The position numbers and the translations under genes were made by a program. Of a stretch of DNA of 64,000 bases, positions 28,216 to 41,200 are shown piece after piece. The DNA is from Branchiostoma floridae (lineage: Eukaryota > Chordata > Leptocardii > Amphioxiformes > Branchiostomatidae). Position 1 is the first letter of the stretch. Each line of letters starts with the position of its first letter. The notes beneath the pieces were generated by a model that had not been told where the DNA came from, did not search any database, and was given only the letters and a program-made list of their open reading frames with translations. Location of the stretch: NCBI RefSeq assembly GCF_000003815.2, contig NC_049995.1, positions 9,637,370 to 9,701,369 of the forward strand, given 5' to 3'.

Positions 28216-28389
28216 GGTCCCATTTGAGACAATCTGAAATGAGGGTAGCATACAAAAAACATTACATGCCACCTAGCAGGATTCATGCAAACTGCAGAAG
28301 TCAGGAAGAGGTCTGGAATCATCTTCATCTTGAGGTTGAGATTTCTTTCTTTCTTCATTTGTGAGATGTGCTTTGCAATGCATCTTGTC

Positions 28390-29084
28390 ACCTCCCTTAG
28401 CTTTTAGAAAATTTTGATACATCAAGATGTTTCTTGCTATTGCTCATGGACCTATTAAATGTAGACTAGTAATGTTGAGGCCGACTAAAAACCTCAACAG
28501 TCCTTGAAATTTTAATAGAACGATGGGGGACCATGGATGTACAGAAATAAAAATTATGACTGTCTGATTTTGCACAAGGTCAAAAGCAAGGACCCTACTT
28601 AGTATCAGGTTAATATTCTGAAAGCTCCTTCAGGTCAAAGTTAGGCCCCTGACTTGTAAACAGTTCTCGTCTCGACCAATATTTGCTTCATGCACACATC
28701 CAGACTAATTAAACTGTTGTTCAATCATCTTTTTTTTTGCAAATTGTAAGCTCTTACTGATAAACTTACATGACTCATTGGCAGTCCTTACATCTTTGAT
28801 ACACTTAACAATTAGCAACGTTTAATAAGCATAATTTTGGAGCTTCCGGTGGCGCAAATTATGAACCATCATTATCTTCATTTACTTCTGATAAGTTACA
28901 TTATCTCTAAAACGAACAAATACTACATATGAAGTTTTAAAAGCTTAATCATTTTCATCAATGTATGAAAACAGAAAGTACAACGTGGCTTACCACTTCA
29001 TATCACCAGAAGTGTTTCCCGTATTAGGCTTGAATCAGAGTAAACGAATATTCTGCTCGTTTCCCGAACCTTCTCTGCTCGTTG
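28390..29084. other. Intergenic between CZIB and UNC45
   Basis: No gene, repeat family or strong promoter motif recognised apart from the CCAAT cluster that follows. 5' UTR exons of either gene may be here. Confidence 0.4.
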
Positions 29085-29174
29085 ATTGGTTGGATGCCTA
29101 CCAATTAGATCGACGGATTTGTTACATATTTCCTGATTGGCTCATTCGTGGTGAAAGTGAAAATTCTAACCAAT
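29085..29174 (+). promoter_or_regulatory. CCAAT-box cluster upstream of UNC45
   Basis: Four CCAAT/ATTGG boxes lie within 90 bp: ATTGG 29085-29089, CCAAT 29101-29105, ATTGG 29136-29140 and CCAAT 29170-29174. The UNC45 ATG is at 29270. NF-Y binding to clustered CCAAT boxes is a common feature of TATA-less housekeeping promoters. No TATA box is seen nearby. The direction is not fixed by the motifs, so the cluster could also serve CZIB on the other strand. Confidence 0.5.
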
Positions 29175-29269
29175 CAAAGTAACTATAAGAAAACCCTACT
29201 TGTGACTAAGTGAGGTTAAAGGGTAGAGTTGATAGGTTAGCAGGAAGTCGTGCTTAGCAGACAGCAAAC

Positions 29270-32200
29270 ATGACGGAAGCGGCAAAGGTGGGTAAAAACA
29301 ACCGTTTATTTCGCCATTTTATCAACTATTTCTTCATCTACTTTACCAAATTAACTAGAAAACTTCTTCCCACGTTCGGAACAGAAAGGACTCTCTGCGA
29401 TTTGATTTTGAACTTGAGAAAAACGTCACAAGGCAAGGGGCCGAAGCACTGAGTTTCCGGCGTGTTATTACCAAACATGGTCAACAACAAGATTCCCTAA
29501 ATGTTTTGATAAGTGTATCGGACAGACCTTGTGTGTTTGACCGATTTTAAGCGTTTTGCGTGGTTTTAGGGGTTCGAAATGTTGCTGAAACGACCTACTA
29601 TTGTAGAGAAACTACTAGAATGTTCTAGGTACCGTTAGACAGCTGCACATGGCCTGTGAGACCGAGGCTCCATGCGCACTGGGGACACATTCCGCACATA
29701 CCAGAGCGAGACTATTTTTGGTTCGGAGAACCAGTCTCTAAGCAGATACGGGAAGGAAACGTTCTCCATCAGAACACGGAGGTTGTATGTCCTGTAAACT
29801 CCTTGATTAGACGACCACTTCACTTTTTAGGTGGACAGTGTGATAAACATGTAATATCACTATTATCAGAAAAAAAAACTTTATCCTCTCGCCATATCTG
29901 CTTGGACATTAGAAAGAAACTGGAGAAGTTACTAGTTGATAGATGATGACAGGTTCTCATCATTTGTATCAGCAGGCTTGCCATTCATAATTCATTGGAA
30001 TCTAATTTTACATAATAGGGGATAGTTTCAGTCACTGAAAAATGATTAGGCTTATAATCCATTGTCTTCTTCTTGGACCTTCAAGTTGAAGATAGTATGG
30101 TAGTAGTAGTAGTAGTAGTAGTAGTAGCTGAGTAGTAGTAAGTTGTATCCAGTACTTGGTTATACTGCTGCTGTGGTCCCTGACACAGGGAAAGGCAGCA
30201 GACCACTAGTATTCATACTGCGCTTCCATGTGGCTCTGTCCTAATGTCAATAAAAAGTACTTTCTCTTCCAATAGCTATTCAACGTAAAGGTTTACCAAC
30301 ACTTATTGATTATGAGGAGGCATCAGTTGTGTATATTTCTTGTCATCCTGAATTTATGATTATGTTCACAGATAGCAAAGCTGAGTAAAATAACAGAGAA
30401 ACCAACACTTTAAAGTAGGGAAATATACTAGAAGAGGCTGCTAGCTGTTTGTGCTTGTTTGTTTGTTTGTTTATGTTTATCATTTATGTTTAAAGACTGA
30501 AGCAGAGCTCAGTAAAGAGCAGGGGAACCAACACTTTAAGCTGGGGAATATGAAGAGGCCATCAATTGTTTATGTTTATTGTTTATTTTTATGTTTATTA
30601 TCTATGTTTACAGACAGAAGCAGAGCTCAGTAAAGAGCCGGGAAACCAACTCTTTAAGGCTGGGGAATATGAGGAAGCCATCAGCTGTTTGTGTTTATTG
30701 TTTTTGTTTATGTTTATGTTTACAGACTGAAGCAGAGCTCAGTAAAGAGCAGGGGAACCAGCATTTTAAAGCTGGCGAATATGAGGAGGCCATCAGCTGT
30801 TATACCCAGGCACTCAAGCTGTCTGAGAAAGGGGACAAAGGAAAGGCAGTCTACTACAAGAACAGGGCGGCATGTCATCTTAAACTGGTAAGGATTTCTG
30901 AATTTCTGTATCTGTATCAATAGAGCTGGTATAACCACCATTCGGCGTAACACACCAGCTGAATTTGTTTCTTTTCAAATATATGAAAAAGAATACCATA
31001 GAAGGTGTGTGTGATTCTGTTTCTGAAAAAGAAGACAGTTCTATTCTAAGAGTCTTACTACAACAGGGCAAAATGTCATCTTAACTGGTAAGGAGTATTG
31101 AATTTGTCTCTTTTCAAATATATGACAAAGAATACCAACTCTGACTCTTTCTCTGAGAAAGAAAATAAAGCCTTGAAGTTTTTACTAGAAGAACTGCTGC
31201 ATGTCATCTTAAACTTTTCAAATATATGGCAAAGAATACCAAAGAGAGGGTGTCTATCTCTTTCTGAGAAAGAAGACAAAGCTTGAAGTGTTTACTATAA
31301 GAACAGGGTTTATGATGTTTTCTTACATTCATTATATTTTTATGCAGGAAGAATACTCAAAAGCAGCAGCAGATGCCTCAAAAGGTACAAAAGTTTCATA
31401 CTTTTCAATGTAACAATTTGTGTATTATTTATATTTAAAGTTACCTCTTTTCCCTTGTCTAGACTTGTAGACTTGTATTTGCCATGATTTTGATTGGCCA
31501 CACAACCAGTTTTTCTTACCTACTGACATTTCGGTGTCTTGTCAGACATTTTCCTCAAAGTTTCTAATTGTAGTTCTGCATCTCGCCGCTATATGTAGCA
31601 TGATTTTGATTGTTTCTAATTTTACCTTTCCAGCGCTGGATATTTCTGGTAACGACTCCAAGGCGCTGTTCCGTAAGTGTCAGGCCTTAGAGCACCTGTC
31701 AGAGGAGAACCCGCAGCACCTGACGACTGCGTACAAGGATGCCATGCAGCTGCTGCAGATGGAGCCGAAGGACAGCCAGGTGCGGGCCATGCTGGTACGC
31801 CTGAAGGATCGCGTCATGAAACTGGTGAGCACAAATTTTTTTAAGCTTTTGGTATAGGTAGTAGTTGCTGATAAAAGACAGTGGGTGAAATGCCTAACCA
31901 TTGTTGTTATACTACTGCATGGTGGCATTGACACCAGGGATGTAGCCAGCATCCGTCCTTGCAGCTGGGGACGGAAAAAATTTTGCCCATTCCATCCTCT
32001 GTGAGCAAAATCTAACCCTCAAAATGCAGGAAATGGTGTTTCAGAGGGTCTAGATTTCAAAATTTTCCTTGGGAGCATGCCCCGGACCCACCTAGGAATG
32101 CTGCGCCAAAGCCATTCAAAATGGAGGGGACGGAAAATGATTTCTGGCTGGCTACAACCCTGATAGACACTAAAGGGGGTACAGACACTACAGGGGGTAG

Positions 32201-35200
32201 GTAGGCATTACAGGGTGTATGGACACTACTGGTCCAACATACATTCAGGGTTTACAGACACTCGGAAATATGGATACTTCAAATCACTCTGTTGCTTTGA
32301 ATGATACATTAAGCCCAAAAGAGTTTTGCAATCTTGCATGACAGAACTGCTTCCAACAATGCAAACAGCTTTGCTATTACATGTACTTTTAAAGATGAAT
32401 CTTTTTGTTGAACCCCAGAGCACAGAAAAACACGCGACCACCAACCGTGTGGAGCAGATGTTAAAGATTGCCTCTGGTAAAGAGGAGTCCTTGGAAAACA
32501 AGAGGAAGGTAAGAGTATACCCAGAGGTGCCTAAGCATTTGCACGAACCCTTGAGATTCGTACGAACATTATGTGATATGCAAGAATCACTATGTGAAAA
32601 TGCATGAACCTTATGAAAATCACACGAATCGCTATGCCAAAACACACGAACCTTATGCGATTTGTACGAACCTTATGCGAATGACGTGATGTCACGTGAC
32701 CTGCCAGTGGTTGGTCGGTTTCGCATAGGGTTCGCGCAAATCGCATAAGGTTTGTGTGTGTCACATAATGATTAGTGCAAATCACGTAATGTTTGTACGT
32801 TTTTGCATAGTGATTCGTGTGATTTTCATAAGGTTCATGCATTTTCGCATGGTGATTCGTGTGGATGACATAATTTTCTACGAATCTCATAGGGTTCATG
32901 CAAATGCTTAGGCACCCCTGAAACTATACCAATCTGTCTATCACAATTAGAAGTTCAACCTGAAAGAGAGGATGTCGATTGAGAATCAACCAATGAGAGA
33001 GAGGGTGCATGTCTTTTACATGTATTACCAGATTTTTTATCTTTACATTTTGCATTTCTACATTTTATGGAGGTAGAAAGGGCAATGAGATTTATTAGCT
33101 ATTGCTATACATATAGAATACGACAAGGTGTATTCCATATCACTCGTGGTACCAGCCCGACCGCGGGAAGGATCACCCGAAGGTCGGAGGGTGATCCGAC
33201 CCGCGGGAGGGCTGGGACCGAGGGTGATGCTGAATACCTGAGAAAACATATATTTCGATGCGAAGTGCACCAGAAGTTGAGAAAATGTTGTGTCCTCGAA
33301 CAAAAGATTGTAACAACAGCAATTCTAATGTACAAATCCGGCATTCAAATTTTTAACCGTGCCGTATTCGGCTCGATTCAAAATAGTTCGATTTACTCGA
33401 AGGAAGCCTGTGTGATGCAAATTTAGAATCTGTGTAATACGGAAGTTATCACACGGTCCGGAACACCCATATCGAACGTTTTCGCGTCACGGGTATGACA
33501 TAATAAGTATTATCATATAGCCAAGGGACGCGAGCCAATCAGAAGGCTCCATTTCATGCTGGTTATGACGCCGTAACAGATGGAAAATCATCAACAGCCG
33601 TGCATTGATCGTTTCATTATTGCACGCCTGTTCCTCATAAAACCACCTCGTTCGCTTCGCTCACTCGGTGGTTTTATTCTGTCGTTATAGCAAAGGACCA
33701 GGCGTTATGACACCATATACACCTTGGGGTGGGTCATTAACCCTTAATTATTCTCCCACCAGGCCGTGAGCAACCTGATTGTCCTGTCTCGCGAGGAGGC
33801 CGGCGCCCAGCTGATTTTCCGGGAGGGCGGAATCCAGGGTCTGGATCTGCTGCTGGATCACCAGGATGAGGAGATACTACTGAACGCCATGATGGCTCTC
33901 ACCAACTTGTGTTACGGGCACAGGTCCAGGGTAAGTGTGGGGGAATTGGGAGATGCCACTTGGGGTACGGACACTGTTAGTGGTACAGACACTACTGGGG
34001 GTACAGACACTTTTAATGGTAAGGACACTACTGGGGTACGGACACTACTGGGGGAACGGCAACTACTGGGGGTACGGACACTACTGGGGGAACGGCAACT
34101 ACTGGGGGTACGGACACTATTGGGGGTACGGACACTACTGGGGGTACGGACACTGCTGGGGGTACAGACACTGTTGGTTGTACGGGCACTACTGGGGGTA
34201 CGGACACTACTGGGGGAATGGCAACTACTGGGGTTACGGACACTACTGGGGGTACAGACACTTTTAGTGGTAAGGACACTACTGGGGGTATGGACACTAC
34301 TAGGGGTACAGACACTACTAGGGGTACAGACACTACTGGGGGTACGGACACTGTTTGTGGTAAGGACACTACTGGGGGCACGGACACTACTGGGGGTACA
34401 GACACTTTTAGTGGTAAGGACACTACTGGGGGTATGGACACTACTAGGGGTACAGACACTACTAGGGGTACAGACACTACTGGGGGTACGGACACTACTG
34501 GGGGTACGGACACTACTGGGGGAACGGCAACTACTTGGGGTACTGAGACTACTGGGTGTACAAACACTACTGGGGGTACAGACACTACTGGGGGTATGGA
34601 CACTACTAGGGGTACAGACACTACTAGGGATACGGACACTACTGGGGCTACGGACGCTACTTGGGGTACGGACACTACCGGGGGTACGGTCACTACTGGG
34701 GGTACGGACACTACTGGGGGTACGGACACTACTGGGGGTACAGACACAACTTGGGTGCCGCCCTTTTTACCTGCAAATTTAATGCATAATTAGTATTCCT
34801 CTCTTTGTTCCAGACGATGGCACTTTTGGACGTCATCACGTTACCCAAGATCTGCCGGCTTGTTGCCCGTCCAGACGAGAAAGTTTCCAACGGAGCGACG
34901 TCATTGGTTCAAGCCGCGATTCGCGCTGTGACGGGATTGGACAAGGTCATCCATCGCGGAGCAGAGGAGGCTGTAGTGATTGGTTGGTATCCGCATTCAA
35001 ATTTTTAAAGATACGTAATATCCATAGTACTAAGTGTATTACTAAGTGATTGCCTCTACATAAGGACCACCTGGCCAATGCGACCACTTTTTTTGTGGTC
35101 TATAATTTTCCCCCATTGATAATATAAGAGTCTCGTCTATATATTATGTAATGTACATGTATCATAAACCCTGTCCAGATAGACCGGACTTTCATCATCA

Positions 35201-38200
35201 GCGGTCGACGTGATCACACATGTTCGCACATGTTTACACACGACGGGGTTATACCGCCCCTTACGGGGTGACATACCCTTTCGTATGCACCAGGTCTCCC
35301 GTCCGGGTGAATGATGTAAATCACCATGTGGCTGATACGGTATGGAGGGTCGCCAGGCCTCCATCCGGGTGATTTGAAGTGAATCACCAACTCCAGACAG
35401 AATGGTTTGCTCGATCTCACACCGCACCATCGCATGTGTGGGGGTTCTTTAACGTGCATGGGGTGTGACTCTCCCCATACACGGGACCTCCATTCAACGT
35501 CCTATCCGAGGGATGGCCCTAGCCAAAGCTATGTACTCATTTTCACCTGAGTATAGTAAGGAAAGCCGTGTAACATGGCAGCCGGATTCGAACCCGTGAC
35601 CTCTCGGTCACGAGACAAACACGCTGCCGCTGCGCCAAGTGATCTCACCAGACTTTAGTGGTCCCCAGGATGTCTACTTGGGCAGTTTGGACCCTCTGTC
35701 CCTGAGGTCACAAAAAGCATAATGGCACTATATATTTTCTAAAGACATCTAATGGAATGGAACTTGCTCATTCTTTTCTCTTCTGACGTAGAATTGTTTG
35801 TATTTTGACAGATAACTCAGCCGACCTTGAACAGCTGATGAAGGCCCTACTCGTCATGTTGAAGGACAAGCGGGTTTCTGGTATCGGGCGCGACAACGTC
35901 ATCGACTTGATCATCAAGAACGTGCCCAAAAAGGGCGGGCTTGGCATCATCATCAAGACCAAACTGGCACAGAGCAAATACAAGGACGGCATCGGCTGCT
36001 CCGAGCTGTTTATAGACATGGGAGGTATGTTGTTTTTGCAGTCAAAGTAAATAACATTTCTCTAAGTTTAGGCAAAAAGTCTAGGTTTTGAAGGACTTGA
36101 TTGCTATGGATGGAAATGTACAAACTGCAGTACTTTCTTGAGCTGCAAGGTAACACTGCTGTATCGTTTTGCTGTAGCTGTGAAATAGCTCTAAGGATTT
36201 ATATACTATAAAGTCTGAATACCTGAATGCCTTCTTAACAAAGTTGAAAGCCTGGATTGTTGTGGGTAGGAACATGAAAATTGTAGTTCTTTCCTGAGCT
36301 GCAAGGTGTCACTGCTGTACTAGACTAAGTATTACTTTGCTGTAAATTGTGAGACAGCTTAAGGCATTTATTATACACTACAAATTCTAATACCTAAATG
36401 CCTTCTCAACAGGGTTGAAGGACATTGTTGTGGGGGGAAATGTAAAATCTGCAGTACCTTCTTGAACTGCAAGGTGTCACTGTTGTATTGCTTTGCTGTA
36501 ACTGTGAGACAGGTTTAGGGACTTATAGTACTTCTCAACAGGGTTGAAGGACTTGATTGTTGTGGGAGGAAACGTGAAGGATTCCGACCCCTGTCTTCCC
36601 ATGACCGAGGAAACCAGGATGCACATTTCTGTCTGTCTCACTCGTATCTACGACGACTACGCCATCCACGACGAGGCTGTGCGGAGATACAAAGACATCT
36701 GTCAGTCAACTGTTCAGTAAGTTTGAAACTTTTTAGTAGTTTTGAAATTTTTGTACATTTCATGTTATACATTTCATTTGCATAATTTTGAAAGAACAAA
36801 CTGAAATTAGAATTCAGGGCTGGAAATTCATTTTTGGGATTAGTCGCACTGGTACATCCAGCTTAAAAAATTGGGTGCACAAAAAAATTTTGGGTGCACC
36901 ACTTAAATTTAAGTAGAATGTCAGAAAAACCTTAGTTACGTGCCTATCAAATTCTTGACCAAGTACCATGACAGACAGTTTTATTATCTTTCTAACACCC
37001 AAATGTCAGAATATGACGAATACTAGTATTCTTTGATATCTTTACATACATAAACTCAAGATGATATTTGGGTACACCCTGTGCACAGAAGAAAATAATT
37101 GGGTGCACATGCACCGGTATTTCGAGCCCTGGAATTTGTTCTACACTTGTGTAGCATAAATGGCTATGGATTACTTTCTTGGCTAAAAGAATAAAGTAAT
37201 TCATACTTAAAACTGTATATCTATATAATTATCTATATCTATATTCAGTACTGTATGAAGCAGTCTGCCGTGGAAATTGCACGACTGTAAACTAAGTCTT
37301 GTAGTTTTGTAGTTCTGTCCGTGTATCCAAAACTTCTTGGCTAAAAGATTATGAATCGACCTGTCAGGCTTAGAATTCCTTCAAACAGGCTAGTAAATTT
37401 TAGGATTTTTGTTCAAAACAGTCTAACTAATGAGAAAAGCAGCTTTTTCTAAGCTTAGATCACAATTTATTTTGTAAAACTAAGGACACTTCCTATATCA
37501 CAAGAAAGTTCATTGCACAGTCTGATGTTGTTGGTGTTGTTCTATATTTCAGAGGTTTGCTGGGAGAAGTAGAGAAGAGAGGGATGGTAGCAAACCTGGA
37601 GGCTATCCAGGCCCTGACTACTATCTTACACGTATGTTGTTAACATGGATATATTGTGTCTATTTTGTCCAGTGTCCAAAAACTCACTCAGTCTGGTAAC
37701 GCATGGCACTAGATTTTACTATCATTGCACATTCCTGCGTCTAAATACGTTTGCGTCTAAGAGATTTTGATAAACTAAATACCCCACTTCATTACATAAA
37801 ATTTTTGTTGCCCTGTATTGTTCAGTAGAATCTTAAGATTAATTCTGCATCCCTCTTTGTAGGTTATAGTTGTCGATGATCATCTGAAAGTGACAGTACT
37901 TTTTTGTTTTGTAGATAGAAATTTGATTTGGTATAATATGTAAATTTGGTAGTTTAATACTTTAAACTTGGCATCCTAGTTTGTGATTGATATTATTGTA
38001 CATAATAGAGTCAATTCTAAGTCACCGAGATGGTTTTGAAATAATATTTGTAATAAGTTTGAACTATTTTGAGTAAAAGAACATTTCAGTCACTAAAGTT
38101 CGAAATTGTTCAAACATTTCAAAATGAAACTTTAAACATGTTTGAACCCTTTTATATTTGTTGGAACATTTGGGAAAGTAATGATATAATTATCTCTTTA

Positions 38201-41200
38201 TTTAGAACAATTTTCAATCATCTATGTGTTTTTGTTATTGTTCCAACATGTTCCAACATTTTGTGTCATTTTTTCCCTCCATAAAAACTTTTATTGCCCC
38301 CATAAACAAAGCTGCTAAGCTTGGTCCTTTGTTTGGCTCTTGTATTTTTAGATTTTCACTGGTGAGTCTTTTGTGAGAAGGTGGCAGACAGACATAATTT
38401 CCTGCACTTGGCAGGGATGTGTGAATTGCCCTCTTCCCAGCCCACTGACCCAGTTTCATCATATTGTTTCTATGTTCGAACATGTGATCATAAATGATGC
38501 ATCTATGTTGGAACAGTTTAGAAACTAACGGAAAGAATGTATTTGATGTTAGAATTCTTTCTAACATGTTTGAATACTATAGAAATATTTAGAATGTCAC
38601 CTAGATGTTATAAATAGTTCTAAACAGTTACTTATCACAGTTAGATTGTCACAAAGATTTCCAAAATGTTAGAACAAAAGGCAAGAAACACCCTCTCGGT
38701 AATATGGAATTGACTCTAACAGAAAATAAAAGATTATGTCATTGGTGTTTATCCCAAAATAACAAAAAATCATTATTGGTGCCTAGCATTTTATTCAAAG
38801 ACAAGCTTTCTGCCATGTGAAGTGACTCAAATTATTGACTATATTTGCAGGGTCCATTTGACGTAGGAAACATCATCCTGGGTATCCAGGCCATCATGAA
38901 CAACATGATCGCTCTGTGTGCAGTGGAGGAACCGGATATGCAGGTGAGAAAAGAGCTGAGAAGAACCCGTTTCTTTTATCATTCTCAATATAACAACATT
39001 CTTTAATCCTTGATACCTTTTAAGTAGTGATGGCTAAGGTTTCCAATTTGATGGTACATTCTTGTCTTCCATTGTAGACTAGTTTATGTTCAAAGCGTAT
39101 CCTCGCATCGAATTGAAGTATACTTCTTATTTGTTGGTGGAGGTTAGACATCCAGGTAGATATGCCAAAAAGCAGTTACTCAAGCAACTGGATATGATAT
39201 CAATTCATAGTTAGGATATAAACCCAGTTTCTACTGGATCCCTTTGGTGTCACTGACAGAAAACTGGATACAATCTGAAATGTCTGACCATTTCCAAAAT
39301 CATATCCATAATTCAGATACCAGATCTCTTTAGTGTCACTGAAGAACGATTATGTAGATACTTTCTGAAACATCTAACTAATGTATCCAAAATCATATCC
39401 AGTTTATTAGGTATTACTAACTGCCTTTGTGAGGTACACTTCTTTTGTGTTTGTGAAGGGTTACCCATGATGGTGCTGATTCTAGTCTATATGAAACAGA
39501 CACTGTCCAGGGCTCTATAGGCTTTAGGCCTAAACAGTACAAGAGCTGCTATCAAAGTTCCTTCCCGCCCCTGATGGCGCATAGGGCGGCGCCCATCTCC
39601 GTTTCAGCAGCCCTGGGCCACACAACTTTGTGCAATCACTACAGCAGGGGGCTAGTCCACTGGTAGTGGCTTGTGCTCTACTTCCATACTCTATCCCGAA
39701 TGCTGAGTGCTAAGCAGAGAAAGCAGCATGTACCATTTTTAAAGTCTTTGGTATGGCTCAGTTGGGGATCGAACTCACGACCTACCGAATGCAAGGCGAA
39801 CACTCTACCCACTCAGCCATTGCACCGGTAGAAGAGCTGCTATAAGAATGGAGTACTCCTGGCTATTCTGATTCAATATCTTAAATGTTTGCTATCCTTT
39901 CGCAGATGATTGCAGTGGAAGCCATGATTGCCGCCATGTCAAAGAAAAACCGTTCCACGTTCATTCTGAGCCATGGGGCGGGGCTACTGAAAGGGATCTA
40001 CAAGTCCGAGTCAGCGGACGACGCCATTAAAGTCCGCGCACTGGTGGTAAGTATAGGGCTGGAGAAAATAGCTGCTGTACTTCTCTGACCTGCTAGGTGT
40101 CACTGCTGTATTGCATCTTATTTACATTTTGTACAGTAAAACTGATCTACACTATGAAGGATAAACTGCCTTATATCTGAATATCCTTTCAACAAAGTTA
40201 AATGAATAACTGATTGTTTTGGATGGAAATGTTAACAATCTGCAGTGCCATTCTTACCTGCAAGATGTCACTGTTGAATTGCTTTCTTGCTATAAGACAG
40301 GTTTAAGAATTTATATATGATACAAGCAGTCAGTTGTTGAGTGGCAACTGGACTAGGTACAAGTGTGAGATAGGGTGTTTGCACTAAAGGAAGTTCTGTG
40401 GTACTGCCTGGAACTGCAAGGTGTCACGGCTGTATTGCTGGTTTTTCAGTAGAACAGGTTGTATGTGTATAATATACCTGAACTGTATCTTCTCCAGGGT
40501 CTAAGTAAGCTGGGATCTATCTATGGTTCAGATGGCACCAGGAAGGCTTTTGCTGAAGGATCTACCCTCAAGCTGGCCAAGCACTGTAGGAAGTAAGAAC
40601 TTTTGGTACATCTTTGGTACATTTAGCTGCTACAGAGAACAAAGAAGCATTCTGCAGTACCTACAGCACCTGCAAGGAGGCGCTACTGCATAGCTGTGTG
40701 TCACTAACAGGATATGGTTCCAGAAAGCAGACCATGTTATAATTACTGTTATAGGTTTTTTTGCTCACTTTGAAAGGACAAACAAGCATACTGCAGTACC
40801 TACACCACCTGCAAGGTGTCATCACTGCATAGTTGTGTGTCACTGCTACAAGATGTGATTCCAGAATCCAAACAATGGAATCATTTGTGTTGTAGGATCT
40901 TTCCCCATATCCAGATAACAAAAAACATACTGCAGTACCCACACCACCTGCAAGGTGTCATCATTGCATAGCTGTGTGTCACTGCCACAGGATATGATTC
41001 CAGAAACCAGACAATCATTTGTTTTGCAGATTTTTGCTCACTTCAAAAGAAAGAGACTTGAGGCGCTGGGCAGCGGAAGGCCTTGCGTACCTCACCATGG
41101 ACGCCGACGTCAAGGAATTTCTGGTGGACGATCCGCAAACTGTTCGGGCTATCGTGGAACTTGCTAAGGTAACAGTTTTTGAGCCATTGTTGTATGCATG

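Noticed and set aside
33935-34793. Several 110-338-residue ORFs on both strands
   Set aside because: They come from the 18-bp minisatellite after the canonical donor of UNC45 exon 6.
39750-39829. Functional tRNA gene
   Set aside because: Boxes A and B are present but the cloverleaf does not pair and a second decayed copy with the same body exists at 43497, so it is a SINE.
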